Assembly: GCA_043228905.1 (NCBI GenBank)
Contig: JBHGNT010000002.1
Coordinates: 19,344,001 to 19,408,000, forward strand
DNA: 64,000 nt
DNA from: Azolla caroliniana
Lineage: Eukaryota > Polypodiophyta
Direction of reading: 5' to 3'
Every line of letters begins with the position of its first letter. Position 1 is the first letter of the stretch. Both the position numbers and the translations under genes were made by a program. A model generated the notes under the pieces. It was not told the DNA's origin. It was given only the letters and a program-made list of their open reading frames with translations, and searched no databases. This document shows positions 10,959 through 22,291 of this stretch, piece by piece.

Positions 10959-11746
10959 TGTTGTGATATGAGAAATTATTGAGCATTTGAAGGAACTTCT
11001 TGTAGTGATGGAGTATTAATCATGATTGTTGATGAAATTTTATAGAGTTTAAATAGAGAATAGCTATCAAACCAAATAATGAACTCTTGAGTCTTTATTA
11101 GTAAAAGGATATTTATGATTTAGGTGCAAATAGACGCGAGCCACCACACACATACACATAACAATATATACATACACACATGCCACACAACTAAGATATA
11201 CAACACATACAATATAATACATATATAAATAAACATGGAATACAATACAATACATACATACACACAACCCATACATCAAATATATAACATATGCTATACA
11301 ATATAATACATACATACACACATGTATAAAACATACATGTGTTCTATTTAAGGGCATTTAAAATGAGTTGTTGTCAAAAGATATATTGGCACTAAGGGAT
11401 ATTTTTATTAGTTGTTTTTTTACAGAAGGGTATCTAAAATAGTAAAAAATATATGTATAAGGGGTTTATAAAAGATGTCGTGAACGCACGTGATACAACC
11501 TCTTTATATATAGTGGAGCCCCCAGGTTATTACTATCAGGTATTTTAGCTATTTTAATTATTAAAGCTATTACCCACTTTTAAAGGTAAATACCTATTAT
11601 CAACACACTTTGTTATTATCAGTATTAGCTAGTTTAGCTATTAAAGTTATTGCACACTTTCTAAGCTAAATACTTATTCAAAGAACATTTTTATCAAGTA
11701 TTTTAGCTATTAAAGCTATTATCCACTAATGTAGGTGCCTCTTATG
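10959..11746. other. Intergenic stretch with minisatellite block 3
   Basis: The stretch at 11130-11345 is the CA/TA minisatellite seen at 1200-1685 and 2106-2496. From 11520 to 11720 the phrase TTTTAGCTATTAAAGCTATT recurs about three times at irregular spacing. No protein is recognisable. Confidence 0.5.
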
Positions 11747-11910
11747 CATGGGTGACACTTGGCACTCATGCATCCACCTTCCTAATACATGGGTAACACT
11801 TGCCACTCAAGCACCTACTTTTCTCATCCATGGGTGACACTTGGCACTCATGCATCCACTTTTCTCATGCATGGGTGACACTTGGCACTCATGCACCCAC
11901 ATTCCTCATG
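11747..11910. repeat. Four-copy 41-bp tandem repeat
   Basis: CATGGGTGACACTTGGCACT begins at 11747, 11829 and 11870, with a variant (CATGGGTAACACTTGCCACT) at 11788, so the period is exactly 41. There are no spacers, so it is a minisatellite. It lies about 200 bp upstream of copia-derived pol sequence and may belong to that element's leader or LTR. Confidence 0.9.
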
Positions 11911-12179
11911 TATAAAAGGGGGGTGAGTAATCTTATTAGGGGGGGGATAAGAGTAGACGAGAAATACTATTGTACTCAAAAAGGCAAGAAATACTATGGT
12001 AATCATCTTGAATAACAATAGAGGTGAAATACTATTGTAATGACACAGACAAGCTATACTTTTGTAATCATCTTGATTTATCAATATAAGCTATTTTAGT
12101 TTCTCCTCTTTCTTTGACAAGAAGCCTGGTGCTTACTTCCCGGATTTGCGATTTTCTTTTCCGTTTGCTCTTGTACGAC

Positions 12180-13942
12180 AAGATTGACATCACATCGGCT
12201 AACCCTCAACGTCCGATCAACACATATGAACCCGAGCCGAGAGAAGAGTCAGTAGAGACATCCGAACCGGAGCTGACGACGAGTGAAAGGAGATACCCAC
12301 TCAAAGAAAGGAGAGCACCAACAACAAATGCCAGTCAATACGCCCTCTTGACTGATGAAGGTGAGCCTGAGTGCTATTATGAAGCCATTGGCGACGAGCA
12401 CAAAGAGAAATGGTTGAGCAGGAATGCAAGATGAGATGGGCCCCTTGCATGAGAATTACACCTACGACCTGGTTGAATTACCGAAAGGTAAGAGAGCACT
12501 TAGAAATAAATGGGTCTACAAGGTGAAGGTTGGAGAAGTCGACGACACACCCAAATATAAAGCCCGCATTGTGGTGAAGGGTTTTCAGCAGAAAAAGGGT
12601 GTCGACATTGATGAAATATTTGCACCAGTCGTGAAGATGACATCAATCCGAATTGTCTTGAGCATAGCTACTAGTATGGACTTGGAGATCAAACAGTTAG
12701 ATATCAAAATAACATTCTTGCACAGGGAGTTGGATGACGAAATCTACATGCACCAACCCAAAGGCTTTGAGGAGAAAGGAAAAGAGAACCTGGTGTTTGG
12801 ACTGAAGAAAAGCTTGTATGGTTTGAAACAAGCTCCACGCCAATGGTACAAGAAGTTCGAGAGAGTCCTTCATGGTGGAACATAGGTTCCTAAAAACACA
12901 AGCAGATCAGTATGTGTTCGTCAAAAGGTATGATGAAGGCGACTTCTTAATTCTCTTATTATATGTGGATGACATGTTGATAGTTGGACAAGACATGAAG
13001 GGGATCGTGATTTTGAAGAAAGCATTAGGCTAGTCATTTGCCATGAAAGATCTTGTACCGAGTAAGCAGATCTTAGGGATGCACACAGTTCAGGACAGAG
13101 CTAAGAAAGTGTTATGGTTGTCACAAGAGAAGTATGTGACAAAGATCTTAGAGAGATTCAACATGTCAAAAGCGAAGTCAGACAGCTCTGTGTTGCCGAC
13201 AAATTGCCAGATGAATACAAAGCAATGCTAGAGAGGGGAGAAAGAAAAGGCCAAGATGAGAAAAGTACCATATGCCTTGACTATTGGCAGTTTAATGTAT
13301 GTTATGGTCTGCACAAGACCAAACATAGCATTTATTGTGGGGGCAGTAAGCCGATATATGAGTAATCTTGGACGAGAACACTGGGCAGTCGTCAAATGGA
13401 TACTCAAGTACTTGAAAAACACCTTGAGGGTATGCCTAAGGTATGGTGTCAAAAAACCTATGCTCGAAGGGTTTACCGATTCGGACATGGGGGATGTTGA
13501 CTCAAGTCGATCCACTTCAGGGTACGTGATGACCTATGCAGGGGGAGCAGTGTCGTGGCAGTCACGACTATAGAAGTCTATGGTCTTGTCGACCACCAAG
13601 GCAAAGTATATGGCAGCGGTAGAGACCGGAAAAGAGCTTATGTGGATTAGAAGCTTTCTCAGTGAGTTGGGAATGAAGCAAAAGGAGGTCTTGCTTCATT
13701 GTGACAACCAAAGTGCCATACATCTAGCCAAGAATGTTGTGTACCACTCCCAAACCAAACATATACAGAGGAGATACCATTGGTTGCAGGGGAAAGTGTA
13801 GGAGGGAGAGTTTACTCTCGTGAAGATCCATACTAATGACAATGGATTTGACATGTTGACGAAGAACCTAGAAATGGACAGGCTTAGAATCTATCGACAG
13901 AGGATAGGGCTAACTGACTTCACCCATAGGAGTGAAGGGAGA
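12180..13942 (+). pseudogene. Ty1/copia pol fragment (RT and RNase H)
   Basis: The fragment starts in the IN-RT linker. RT follows: [46 protein letters not shown] and the catalytic LLYVDDMLIVG near 12957-12990. RNase H follows: GFTDSDMGDVDSSRSTSGYV, WIRSFLSELG and HCDNQSAIHLAKN, then a tail ending near 13940. Lesions include a start-region break near 12430, a frameshift near 12884, and stops at 13031, about 13228, 13571 and 13799. Gag, protease and integrase are absent. A polypurine tract (GTGAAGGGAGAG) at 13931-13943 abuts the 3' LTR, confirming plus orientation. Confidence 0.9.
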
Positions 13943-13945
13943 GTT

Positions 13946-14635
13946 TGTTAGGAACAATTCCCTCCTATAGGAGGAGCGGACTGGTCGGACCGACAGCCTA
14001 CAGTCGAAGACATGGAGTAGTCGATTGGTTGGGCCAAGAGCCGACAGTCGAAGACAAGGAGTAATTGATTGGTCGGGCCAAGAGCCGACAATCGATGTCG
14101 TGGTGAGTCGACTCAGGGAGAGTCGACATGAAGAGTTGACTGCAAATGATCCAAGTCGAAGACATGACCGACTAGTCAGGCCGACTAGACAGTCGACACT
14201 AGCATCCACTAGTTGAATCGACCAATCGATCAATCGGCTAATTATCGATTGTTAGTGTTATTAACAAATAATAATAATACTAGACATATTTGTAAATAGC
14301 CTATATTGTGTATAAGGATAAATAGACTTAGGGCAAACATACGAGTTAGAGTAGAACAGAACAGAAAAGTTATAGAATAGAATGTTGTTGTGTGAGCCTC
14401 TGTAGTAGACCATGACAAAGAATTGAGAGTAGTGTGAACGAGAGAGCGGTCGCAAAGTTCAGTGAACTTGCTAAGAACCCCGAACGGGTTATCCTCTGAG
14501 ATCATCAGAGAAGATTTGTAATTGTTTTCTGTATTCTCTTGTATAGTGGATCTCTGTTCCCCGTGATTTTCCCAGTTTAGGGTTCTGGGTAAAACCGTGT
14601 GCATCATTGTCTACTTTGTTGTTTTGCATTTCGTT
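13946..14635 (+). mobile_element. 3' LTR of the copia fragment (interrupted)
   Basis: The LTR begins TGTTAGGAAC directly after a polypurine tract. A U3 minisatellite of about 43 bp (GAGCCGACAGTCGAAGAC-type units) spans about 13983-14100. Downstream are ATTTGTAAATAGCC and AGGGCAAACATACG, motifs also found in the solo LTRs at 38887, 52185, 55251 and 63336. It is cut at 14635 by a solo LTR, and its end probably resumes at 15479. Confidence 0.75.
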
Positions 14636-15478
14636 TGTACGTGGTCGTGGAAATCCACGAGTGCATGTTAGCTTTGGCGGGACCACGGGGGTCTTGGACT
14701 AGGGACTAAAAGAGGGGGGATGGGAGCTTAACCTTACGAGCTTCCGAGCACAAAATGAGAAGAACAATGTGCGAAGATTAACAAGATAAAGAGTTAGATT
14801 GAGACAAGGTTCATCAAGCTAATTCCATTATAGGGCACGAAAGCCACAATATGATTACAACCGCGGCCACGTAGGCCAGACTCAAGCACAACTAGAAACA
14901 AACCTAACTGGGTAGGGAGAAGAATAAGAAGACCTAAACCCTAATCAAGAGAAATGGAAACGATATGGAGGGGAACCTAAAACCAAAACCCTAAAACGAA
15001 AATAGGGATAAGACAAAGAAGAACTAAAGCCATAAGGGTCTACCTCAAACGACAAAATGGCGACCCCCTCACCCCCTTTTATAGTGGAAAAAGGTGAGGC
15101 TTATTACAAAAGGATAGGCCTAATGTTCCTCTCTTTTCGAAGAAGAATATTTGCCTTGATTTTAGGAGAAGAGATTGATGGGGCCTTAACTCCCTCTCCT
15201 CTCATTTTCACACACACACCACTATGCCCCCTACTTATTACACCCTTACTCCCATGCACTCCCCTTTGTCTAAATGTACATGTGCACCTAAGTGCACATC
15301 ACATTTGTACTTCACGAACTTTGTAGTGCACTTTTAGCACCTTACATTTTACCCTTTCCTTATACATTGTTTTTCTTATTCCCATTTACAAATTTATTAA
15401 GTACATGTGCAATGTTGCACATTCCCATTTTATTCTTCCCACTAGGGTTTCTCACTGTAGCTGAAAATCCTCATGACA
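14636..15478 (-). mobile_element. Solo gypsy-type LTR (family C) in the copia LTR
   Basis: An 843-bp block starts TGTACG and ends CATGACA on the plus strand. Near its left edge it carries GGCGGGACCACGGGGGTCTT, shared with both LTRs of the gypsy element at 49188 and 57175. CTTTTATAG at 15076-15084 is a TATA box on the minus strand, as in those LTRs. Flanks TCGTT (14631-14635) and ACGTT (15479-15483) are a 5-bp TSD with one mismatch. No coding sequence is present, so it is a solo LTR. Confidence 0.7.
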
Positions 15479-15524
15479 ACGTTTTAGCATATCTTATTGT
15501 GGATCAATGGGTCCGATTTCCAAT

Positions 15525-16149
15525 AGTGTCGACGAACATGTGGAACAGGCGCATTGTCGTGCCTTTCGGCGCCGGATCGTTGCATGAGTCGGGTGGGAAC
15601 CACCGGGGTTTTGGACTAGGAGGAAGAATTTTAAGGCTAATAAGAATATAAATAGATTATAAGAAAGAAAGATAGAATTTCTTGAATCCCACAAATATAG
15701 TTTTTTAGTTTTATTAATATTTAACCCTAATTATACTTTGGAATAGATTGGAAAAAGAAAAATCAAAAACCTCGTGAATCCCACGAGTATTATATTAATC
15801 TCACCCCATAATTTATTTATTTATTCACCACCCTCCTTATTACATTGTGCTCCCCATCCTTATATAGTGATGAGAGAGTCTTAGCAATCTCTCTAACTAT
15901 GGACTCCATGCATTCTCTATCTATATAGACTATATGCTTTCTCTAACATATTTTTTTTTCTAAAAGTTATCATGTTTTTTCTAACCTTATGCGTTTTTTA
16001 TTGACTATAGTGTTCATGCACACTAGATGTGCATGTGTAACTTTTTTTTCTATCATGCATTTTTCTTCTAACTAAAGCTTTTTCCTAGAAAAAAATATGC
16101 GTGAAATAATCTTTCTATGTGAGATATCTACTTTTGTAACACTCATGAT
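15525..16149 (-). mobile_element. Probable second family-C LTR, diverged
   Basis: It begins TGTCGACG and carries GGGAACCACCGGGGTTTTGG near 15595, a diverged form of the family-C head motif. A TATATAG reading as TATA on the minus strand lies near 15861. The right boundary near CACTCATGATA is a guess. I found no TSD, so its extent is uncertain. Confidence 0.4.
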
Positions 16150-16189
16150 ATGTTAGTGTAATGGTAAGGCTTTAACACAATCTTGGCTG

Positions 16190-16715
16190 AGCGCATTGGA
16201 ACTCAGTCAAGCATGTGTTCATATATCTAGTGGGCATAAAAGATTATGGCATCCTATTTGGCCTGAACAATACTTCAAGCATAGTCAACTATACTGACTT
16301 GGACTTTGCCAGTTTTGTGAACATGTGAAAGTCGACAAATGGATACTACTTTAAGTTCGGCAATGGAGCAATCTCTTGGAAGTCGAAACTCCAGGAGTGC
16401 ACGGCGACCTCAACCACTTAAGCCGAATACATAGCCACCTTCGACACAGCAAAGGAAGCTCTATGGCTCGGTTGGCTAGCATGCACATTTCAACAAGCCG
16501 ACTTTGATTCAGCTCCAGTTGTCTACAGTGATAATCAAGGTGCAATCGCTTTGTCACAAAATCCGGTCCATCACAACAACTCAAAGAATATAGACATGAG
16601 GTATCACTTCATTCGGTACTACATCATTTCATGGAAAATCGGCCTTGAGAAGATACCTACAGCCGATAATGTTGCAGGTGGGATGACCAAGTGTCTCCCA
16701 ACGGATCTATTCTGA
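16190..16715 (+). pseudogene. Copia RNase H fragment
   Basis: Broken frames encode ELSQACVHISSGH, then a nucleotide-level match to the RNase H tail of the copia at 18700-19185 (SVVYNDSQ-like, HYHFIRYYIIS-like and VAGGMTKCLP-like peptides). Stops and frameshifts are frequent. Together with the LTR at 17019 it forms the 3' end of one element in the family also present at 17475-19792. Confidence 0.75.
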
Positions 16716-17018
16716 TCCCTTCAACACCAGATGGGCGTAACAAAGAATCAGTCTGATTGAGTTGGACAAACGGGATCATTTCGGGCAATCGGCAATCGGC
16801 ATAGCCGACTCGACTTCATACTCTCCAATTGGAATTCCCTTTTTGGACTAGTTGATTTGGTTTCAGCTCTTCCGACCTCGGTCGACCCGATCGTTTGTTC
16901 CTAGATGTTGACAGTTCGGACAAAACCCAACTTGTTTGAAAACCCTTTGTATAAATTTGTATTTTTGGTCTATTTTCTTGATTATAGATTTTTGTTGTAT
17001 ACGCCCATTAGGGGGGAG

Positions 17019-17337
17019 TGTCAAATCTAGAAAATATTGGACGTATTCACATTGTCCCATTTGAACATACTAGGTTTGAGGCTATTTTTGTAAATAGTGG
17101 AAAGGACAGTTGCCCTAACTCAGTTGGTATTTAAACTGACACTTGTAACCTAACATTAGAGGTTGATAGTGCCATTTCTTGTATTGTAACTTTTGGGAAT
17201 AAGATTGTTACATTGTGTGCCTCCTTGTCTCTCTTTCTCACACTGTCTCCTTGATCTTGCTTTAACTTGTTAACTTGGTGATCTTCTTAGCATAGATGTT
17301 GTTCTTGTTTCCATACTGACGGTCTCAAACTCCAACA
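17019..17337 (+). mobile_element. Copia LTR (family D, copy 1)
   Basis: It begins TGTCAAATCT after the polypurine tract TTAGGGGGGAG (17008-17018) and ends CTCCAACA. It contains TTTGTAAATAGTGG and CAGTTGCCCTAACTCAG, then a TATTTAAAC-like core. A homologous LTR lies at 19441-19792 and a third at 63032-63335. Confidence 0.8.
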
Positions 17338-17474
17338 ATGACAACTTCAGCTACCAACTCTAGGACCTTGAAAACAGACAGATCGTCCGAAGTTCGGACG
17401 TAGTTTTCAACAAGCCGGTCATGCATAAGACAGACAAAAGGCAAATCGAAGTCTGAAGAGTTGTCTTTTCAGAC

Positions 17475-19185
17475 GTGTCGGATCTTTTTGATGGACCAAC
17501 CCAAAACACGAGGTCGGCTTCACGATTAGCTAAATCCTCCAACACTAATTCAGATCATCCCGATTCGGCACAATCGAATGTTTCGACTTCGTTACCCGAT
17601 TTGGCTAGACCAATCATACCACGTAGATTTGAGAGACTGTCGCAGCCTCCGAAGAGATATTCTCCAGGAAATTTCTTCACGGACGCCAGCAAGCCAATGT
17701 CATATGAAGAAGCATCAACATGTGCCAATTCTACCACATAGCATCTGGCAATGGAATTAGAGATGAACCCCAACAGGCAAAATCAAAGTTGGGACCTAGT
17801 TGAATTGCCGAAAAATAGACATGTTCTTCTGTGTAAATGGGTCTATCGACTTAAAGAGACATTAGATTCGGCAAGTCCCAAGTACAAGGCCAAATTAGTC
17901 GGGAAGGGTTTCCGGCAAGAATATGGCGTTGACTTTGACGAAGTTATTTCACTAGTGGTGAAAATGATGACACTTTGCTTTTTGCTCGGTGTAGTGGCAG
18001 CTGACGACTTGGAGCTAATTCAGCTAGATGTAAAAACGACATTCCTCCATGGTGACTTAGAGGAGGAGATCTATATGGAATAACCAAAAGGCTTTGTTAT
18101 TATTAGCCAAGAACATCTAGTCTATTGACTCAAGAACAATCTCTATGGTCTAAAACTGGCCCCAAGACAATGGTATAAGAAGTTCGACGACTTCATACAA
18201 TCAGTCTGCTTCTTCAAGAGTGATGAGAACCAGTGCCTTTTCTCGAAAACGACTCGAGATGGGTCACCCATCTTCCTCATCCTCTATGTGGACAACATGC
18301 TTCTCTCCGGCCAGAATGTCGGAGTTCTTGTCGATCTCGTTCAGCAACTGCGATTGAAGTTTGCATTGAAGGACCTAGGTCTGGCAATACATATCTTGGG
18401 TATAAAGATAAGTTGGCTCCAGAATCGACGACAACTATTCTTGTCTCAAGCCGACTACATTCAACATTTCTTGGAACGCTTCAACATGCAATCAGCCAAA
18501 TCGGCTTGGACCCCGCTCCCCATTAGCCTTCGGCTATCTCAGCGAGACTGTTCAACATCTAATCCGAAGGGGGAAATTATAAAGTTGGTACCTTGCGCAC
18601 CGGTTGTCGGCTCCCTAATGTACGTGATGGTCATGACACGACTAGACATTGCTCATGTTGTAGGATCCATCAAAATATTTTTGCATAACCCTAGTTGATC
18701 GCATTAGAACGCAGTTAAGCATGTGATCAGGTATCTGGTGGGCACAAACGACTATGGCATCCTCTTCAGCCCGAAGAGCAACTTAGGCATTGTCGGCTAC
18801 ATTGACTCAAACTTTGTCGACTATCTAGACAGTCGAAAGTCAACAACCGGATATTGTTTCAAATTGGCAATAGAGCGATTTCATGGAAGTCGAAACTTCA
18901 GGAGTGTAGCCACATCCGATGTGGCCAACGAGGCTTTATGGCTCGATCGGCTAGCATGCACATTTCGACAAGCTAACTCCAAATCAACTTCAGTTGTCTA
19001 CAACGATAGTCAGAGTGTTGTCGCGTTGTCGAAATATCTGGTTCACAACAACGCCTCAAAGCATATTGGCATTCGTTATCACTTCATTCGGGACTGCGTC
19101 ACTTCAGGAAAGCTTGGCCTTGAGAAAATTCCTACAGGTGGCAATGTAGTAGATGGGGGGATCAAATGTCTTCCGGCTGACTGAT
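17475..19185 (+). pseudogene. Copia RT-RNase H fragment (family D)
   Basis: The order is IN-RT linker, RT (KWVYRLKETLDS, KLVGKGFRQEYGVDFDE, NNLYGLKLAPRQWYKKF) and RNase H (GYIDSNFVDYLDSRKSTTGY, VVYNDSQSVVALSKYL) to a stop near 19183. The RT active box reads LYVDNMLLSG near 18282, so the second catalytic Asp is Asn. Stops occur at about 17739, 18080, 18126 and 18696, with a frame change near 18880. Gag to integrase are absent. The LTR at 17019 immediately precedes it without a primer-binding site, so the junction at 17338 is not a normal 5' end. Confidence 0.85.
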
Positions 19186-19440
19186 TCCGGACACTTCAGC
19201 ACCAGATGGGTGTAAGAAGATACTAGTCTAATTGAGTTGGACACAAGGACGGTTTCAGACAATCGGCTCCGACACTCTCAAAATTTGGCCTTCGGCAATT
19301 GGCACAGCCGATCTGGCTTCTGCTTTCAACCATTGACGATTCGGCCACTAACCGATTTGTCAAAACATCCTTTTGTATAATCTGTATCATTTTGTTTCAT
19401 ATTACAGATTCTTTCGTTGTATATGCCCATTACAGGGGAG

Positions 19441-19792
19441 TGTCAAATACGCATGCATAATGGATGTATTCACATTGTCCTACCTAGACAAACTAGGTTT
19501 AGGACAATTCTATAAAAATATAATAAAGGGCAATTGCCCTAGTTCGGTTCATATATAAACTGAACTTATAACCTAGTTTGGGGGGTTGTTGTCATTCTTT
19601 GAATAATACAGTTATCTTTGTTGTGCCTATCTTTGTATCTCCTTCACTCAATCGTTGATCTTGTTTGTGTTCAAGTTGTCTTTGCATTAATCTTCTATTC
19701 ATCTTGTTAATCTTGTCTACATCATACTTGTTGCTCTTCAACACCTTCAATGTTGTTCACTTTCCGTATACTGACAGCCTCAGTTTTCAACA
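19441..19792 (+). mobile_element. Copia LTR (family D, copy 2)
   Basis: It begins TGTCAAATAC after TTACAGGGGAG and ends TTTTCAACA. CAATTGCCCTAGTTCGG and a TATATAAAC TATA-like motif sit in the order seen in the 17019 copy. It is the 3' LTR of the pol fragment just upstream. Confidence 0.8.
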
Positions 19793-21545
19793 ATTCTGAC
19801 ACTACACCATTTTTATCACAATATATTGTGTAATAGTATGCACTATCTCGAAGTGGCAAGCATGCACATTAATAGCCAAGTGGAAAGCATTTATCAGAAT
19901 TATATTGTGACCATGCATATGACAAAGAGTACTATATATTGACCGAATTCAATCTTTTATTGAACTCGCGGAATATGGTTTCAACCTCTACCCAAAAAGT
20001 GGAGGAATCCTTGAGTGGTGTGTAAGTATCCATAAAACAAACTAACCTAGTGTATGCTATATATGGTCACTTCGTATGGTTGTGAGTTGTAGTTTTTGGA
20101 GCTAGAACCAATTGTTCTTTCAACTTGATTTGTTTAACACTAGGATAGGCAAGTGTTATATGATCACTTTGCTCCACATCAATTGTTCTTTCAACTTGAT
20201 TGATTTACCTATAGTAGGAAATGTAAGTGTTATATGATAACTTTGTTCAAATAAAAATGTAATATAGTTCAAGATTCTTTTGCTATAAAGAATCACATAT
20301 GGAAAAGGAATGTATAAGGCAAAACCTCATCCATTTGAGGATGCGTGGTGCATGGAACTCTTGCATGAGATTCCAAGTTGTAGTTTATAATACTATAGAA
20401 GACCATAAAAGGAGTTTCCAAGCATCATCAAGGAGACTATAACCTCCATTTATTTGATGAGTGAGTGAAATTACATTAGGTAATCAATGAGGAGCTTGTC
20501 ATTATAAGTAATACATGCAAAGAAGAGTACATTTTCAATGACAAGCGTGACAAGCATATTGAATACATTTCAACCAACCAACTAATACTCAATTTACTTC
20601 TATGTGGAAGCCCCATCATTAAAAGTCAAGCCCAGCAAGCCCTTCATAAATTGTTAGTTTTTGAGGATTTTTGCAAATTTTCAGGATATCTCTAAAAGCA
20701 CATAAAAAAAAACTCTCCAGTCATAATGTAATTGTATTTTTTGTAACAATAATCATTATTGCATTAGGGCTTATATTATAATTTTCATTCATCATAAATC
20801 AAAGCTTTGAATAGGCTCGCATCCTTGTTGACCATGTGGACATTATGGGTTTGGTAAATTGGCACCCAGAATCAAATACACGTTACAAATTTCATTATCA
20901 ATAGTTTTAAAATTAGTGAAGTGACAAAAACTTAAAATATCGTGATTTTAAATGTGACCCTATTTGAAAGCCTTAACTCGTATATAAGACTTGATAGGAG
21001 GAGAACATGAAAAAAAAATCCTATTTGAAAGTCTTAAAATCGTGTGTAAGACTTGATACGGAATTAGAACATTACGTAGAGAAGTGTGTAAACTCTCATA
21101 GGAGGAGCACATGGAAAAATAATCCAGCACTCGCAGTCATGTGTATATAACAAAGTTGATTTATGTTGAATAATTTTGAGTTGCTACCATCTCCCTTTCT
21201 TGAAAAGAGAGAAGGGTGGCTCAAATCATTTGTCTCTATCAACTAGTCTATCCTATTGATGAGTAAAAAAGGAAAATGATTTGTCATGAAAGCCACAAAA
21301 GCAAGGTAAGCCAAAGTTCACAAGTACACTAGTGTGTGTGTGTGGAAAAAGGGGGGGAGAAAGGGGCAAAACATCACATGGAATGCGGACAAGGCTATGC
21401 ATGTTGCCTTTAATTATTGATCGATTAAAATACCAAAAATGTCTAAGACCAACATGTTCTTTGCCACAACTCTAAGAAAGAAAGGAAGAAAGACATACAG
21501 AGGGACTTACTTTAATGGTATTGACAACGACACGGAACATAAAAA
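19793..21545. other. Intergenic, no gene recognised
   Basis: AT-rich unique-looking DNA. An imperfect ~71-bp tandem duplication begins with CAATTGTTCTTTCAACTTGA at 20109 and 20180. A looser repeat (CCTATTTGAAAG and AAGACTTGATA) recurs at about 20960-21060. No convincing coding potential. Confidence 0.5.
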
Positions 21546-21822
21546 TCTCTTCTTCTTCTTCTTCTTTTTCTTCTTTTTCTTCTTTTTACAAGTCATCAAG
21601 CTAACATCGAAATACGAGTCAATGTCGAGCTCTCGCTCCGAGCTCGATTCGTATGAACGATTACATCCGATGAAACTTTTCTCTTCAAGTTCAAGGAACT
21701 TTCTTTTCGAATCCGGAGACAAAACAGAAGGGGGGGAAGGGGGGGGGGAAGGGGGGGGTTCGGATTTGATGTATGAAATGATTGAATAATTATGTAAGCG
21801 CACATGGGGGGGGGGGGGGGTG
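21546..21822. repeat. (CTT)n and poly-G tracts
   Basis: A CTT/CTTTTT run spans 21548-21588, followed by G-runs at about 21729-21758 and 21807-21820. The first G block has several tracts of six or more G separated by AA, which could form a G-quadruplex. The open frames across it are low-complexity artefacts. It lies about 470-750 bp downstream of the P450 stop codon. Confidence 0.7.
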
Positions 21823-22291
21823 CGGGTGCGGAAAGAGAATATTGATGTGGATTCTTTCCCTCCCTTCCAACAAAATGGAATGAAGATGTACACTAAATCG
21901 ATACTCATGATGTAAATTAGGGTTCTCACAATTAAGTTAAGGTAGGGAGAAAAAAAAAAAAACCCTAAGTGCTTGAAAGGTACACGCAACTTGAAAAGAT
22001 GGAAGAAGGAAAGGGGAAGACCAAGATCAAAAGAAACACTTCACCTCAATAATAATGTTTGTCACAAACAAACAATACTATCCATAGAAACACACACACA
22101 CACACATTAGTATGTATGTATGAATGTATGAATGTATGATCAATTTATGTATATATATATATATATGTAAATATATGTGTATGTTATATATCTATATGTA
22201 TATATGTATATATTAGGATGATTTTTTATATAGTATACAAGAAAGAGGGCCATTGACATACATCGATCTGTTATAGTGGTCATCAAATCAA

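Noticed and set aside
11747-11910. CRISPR-like direct repeats
   Set aside because: Units abut with no unique spacers, no cas genes exist, and the context is plant nuclear DNA; it is a minisatellite.
15525-16149. Exact boundaries of the second family-C LTR
   Set aside because: No matching flanks found; listed with low confidence only because of the head motif.
16145-16180. A further A-box-like match TAGTGTAATGG at the edge of a copia fragment
   Set aside because: No B box at tRNA-like spacing; treated as chance.
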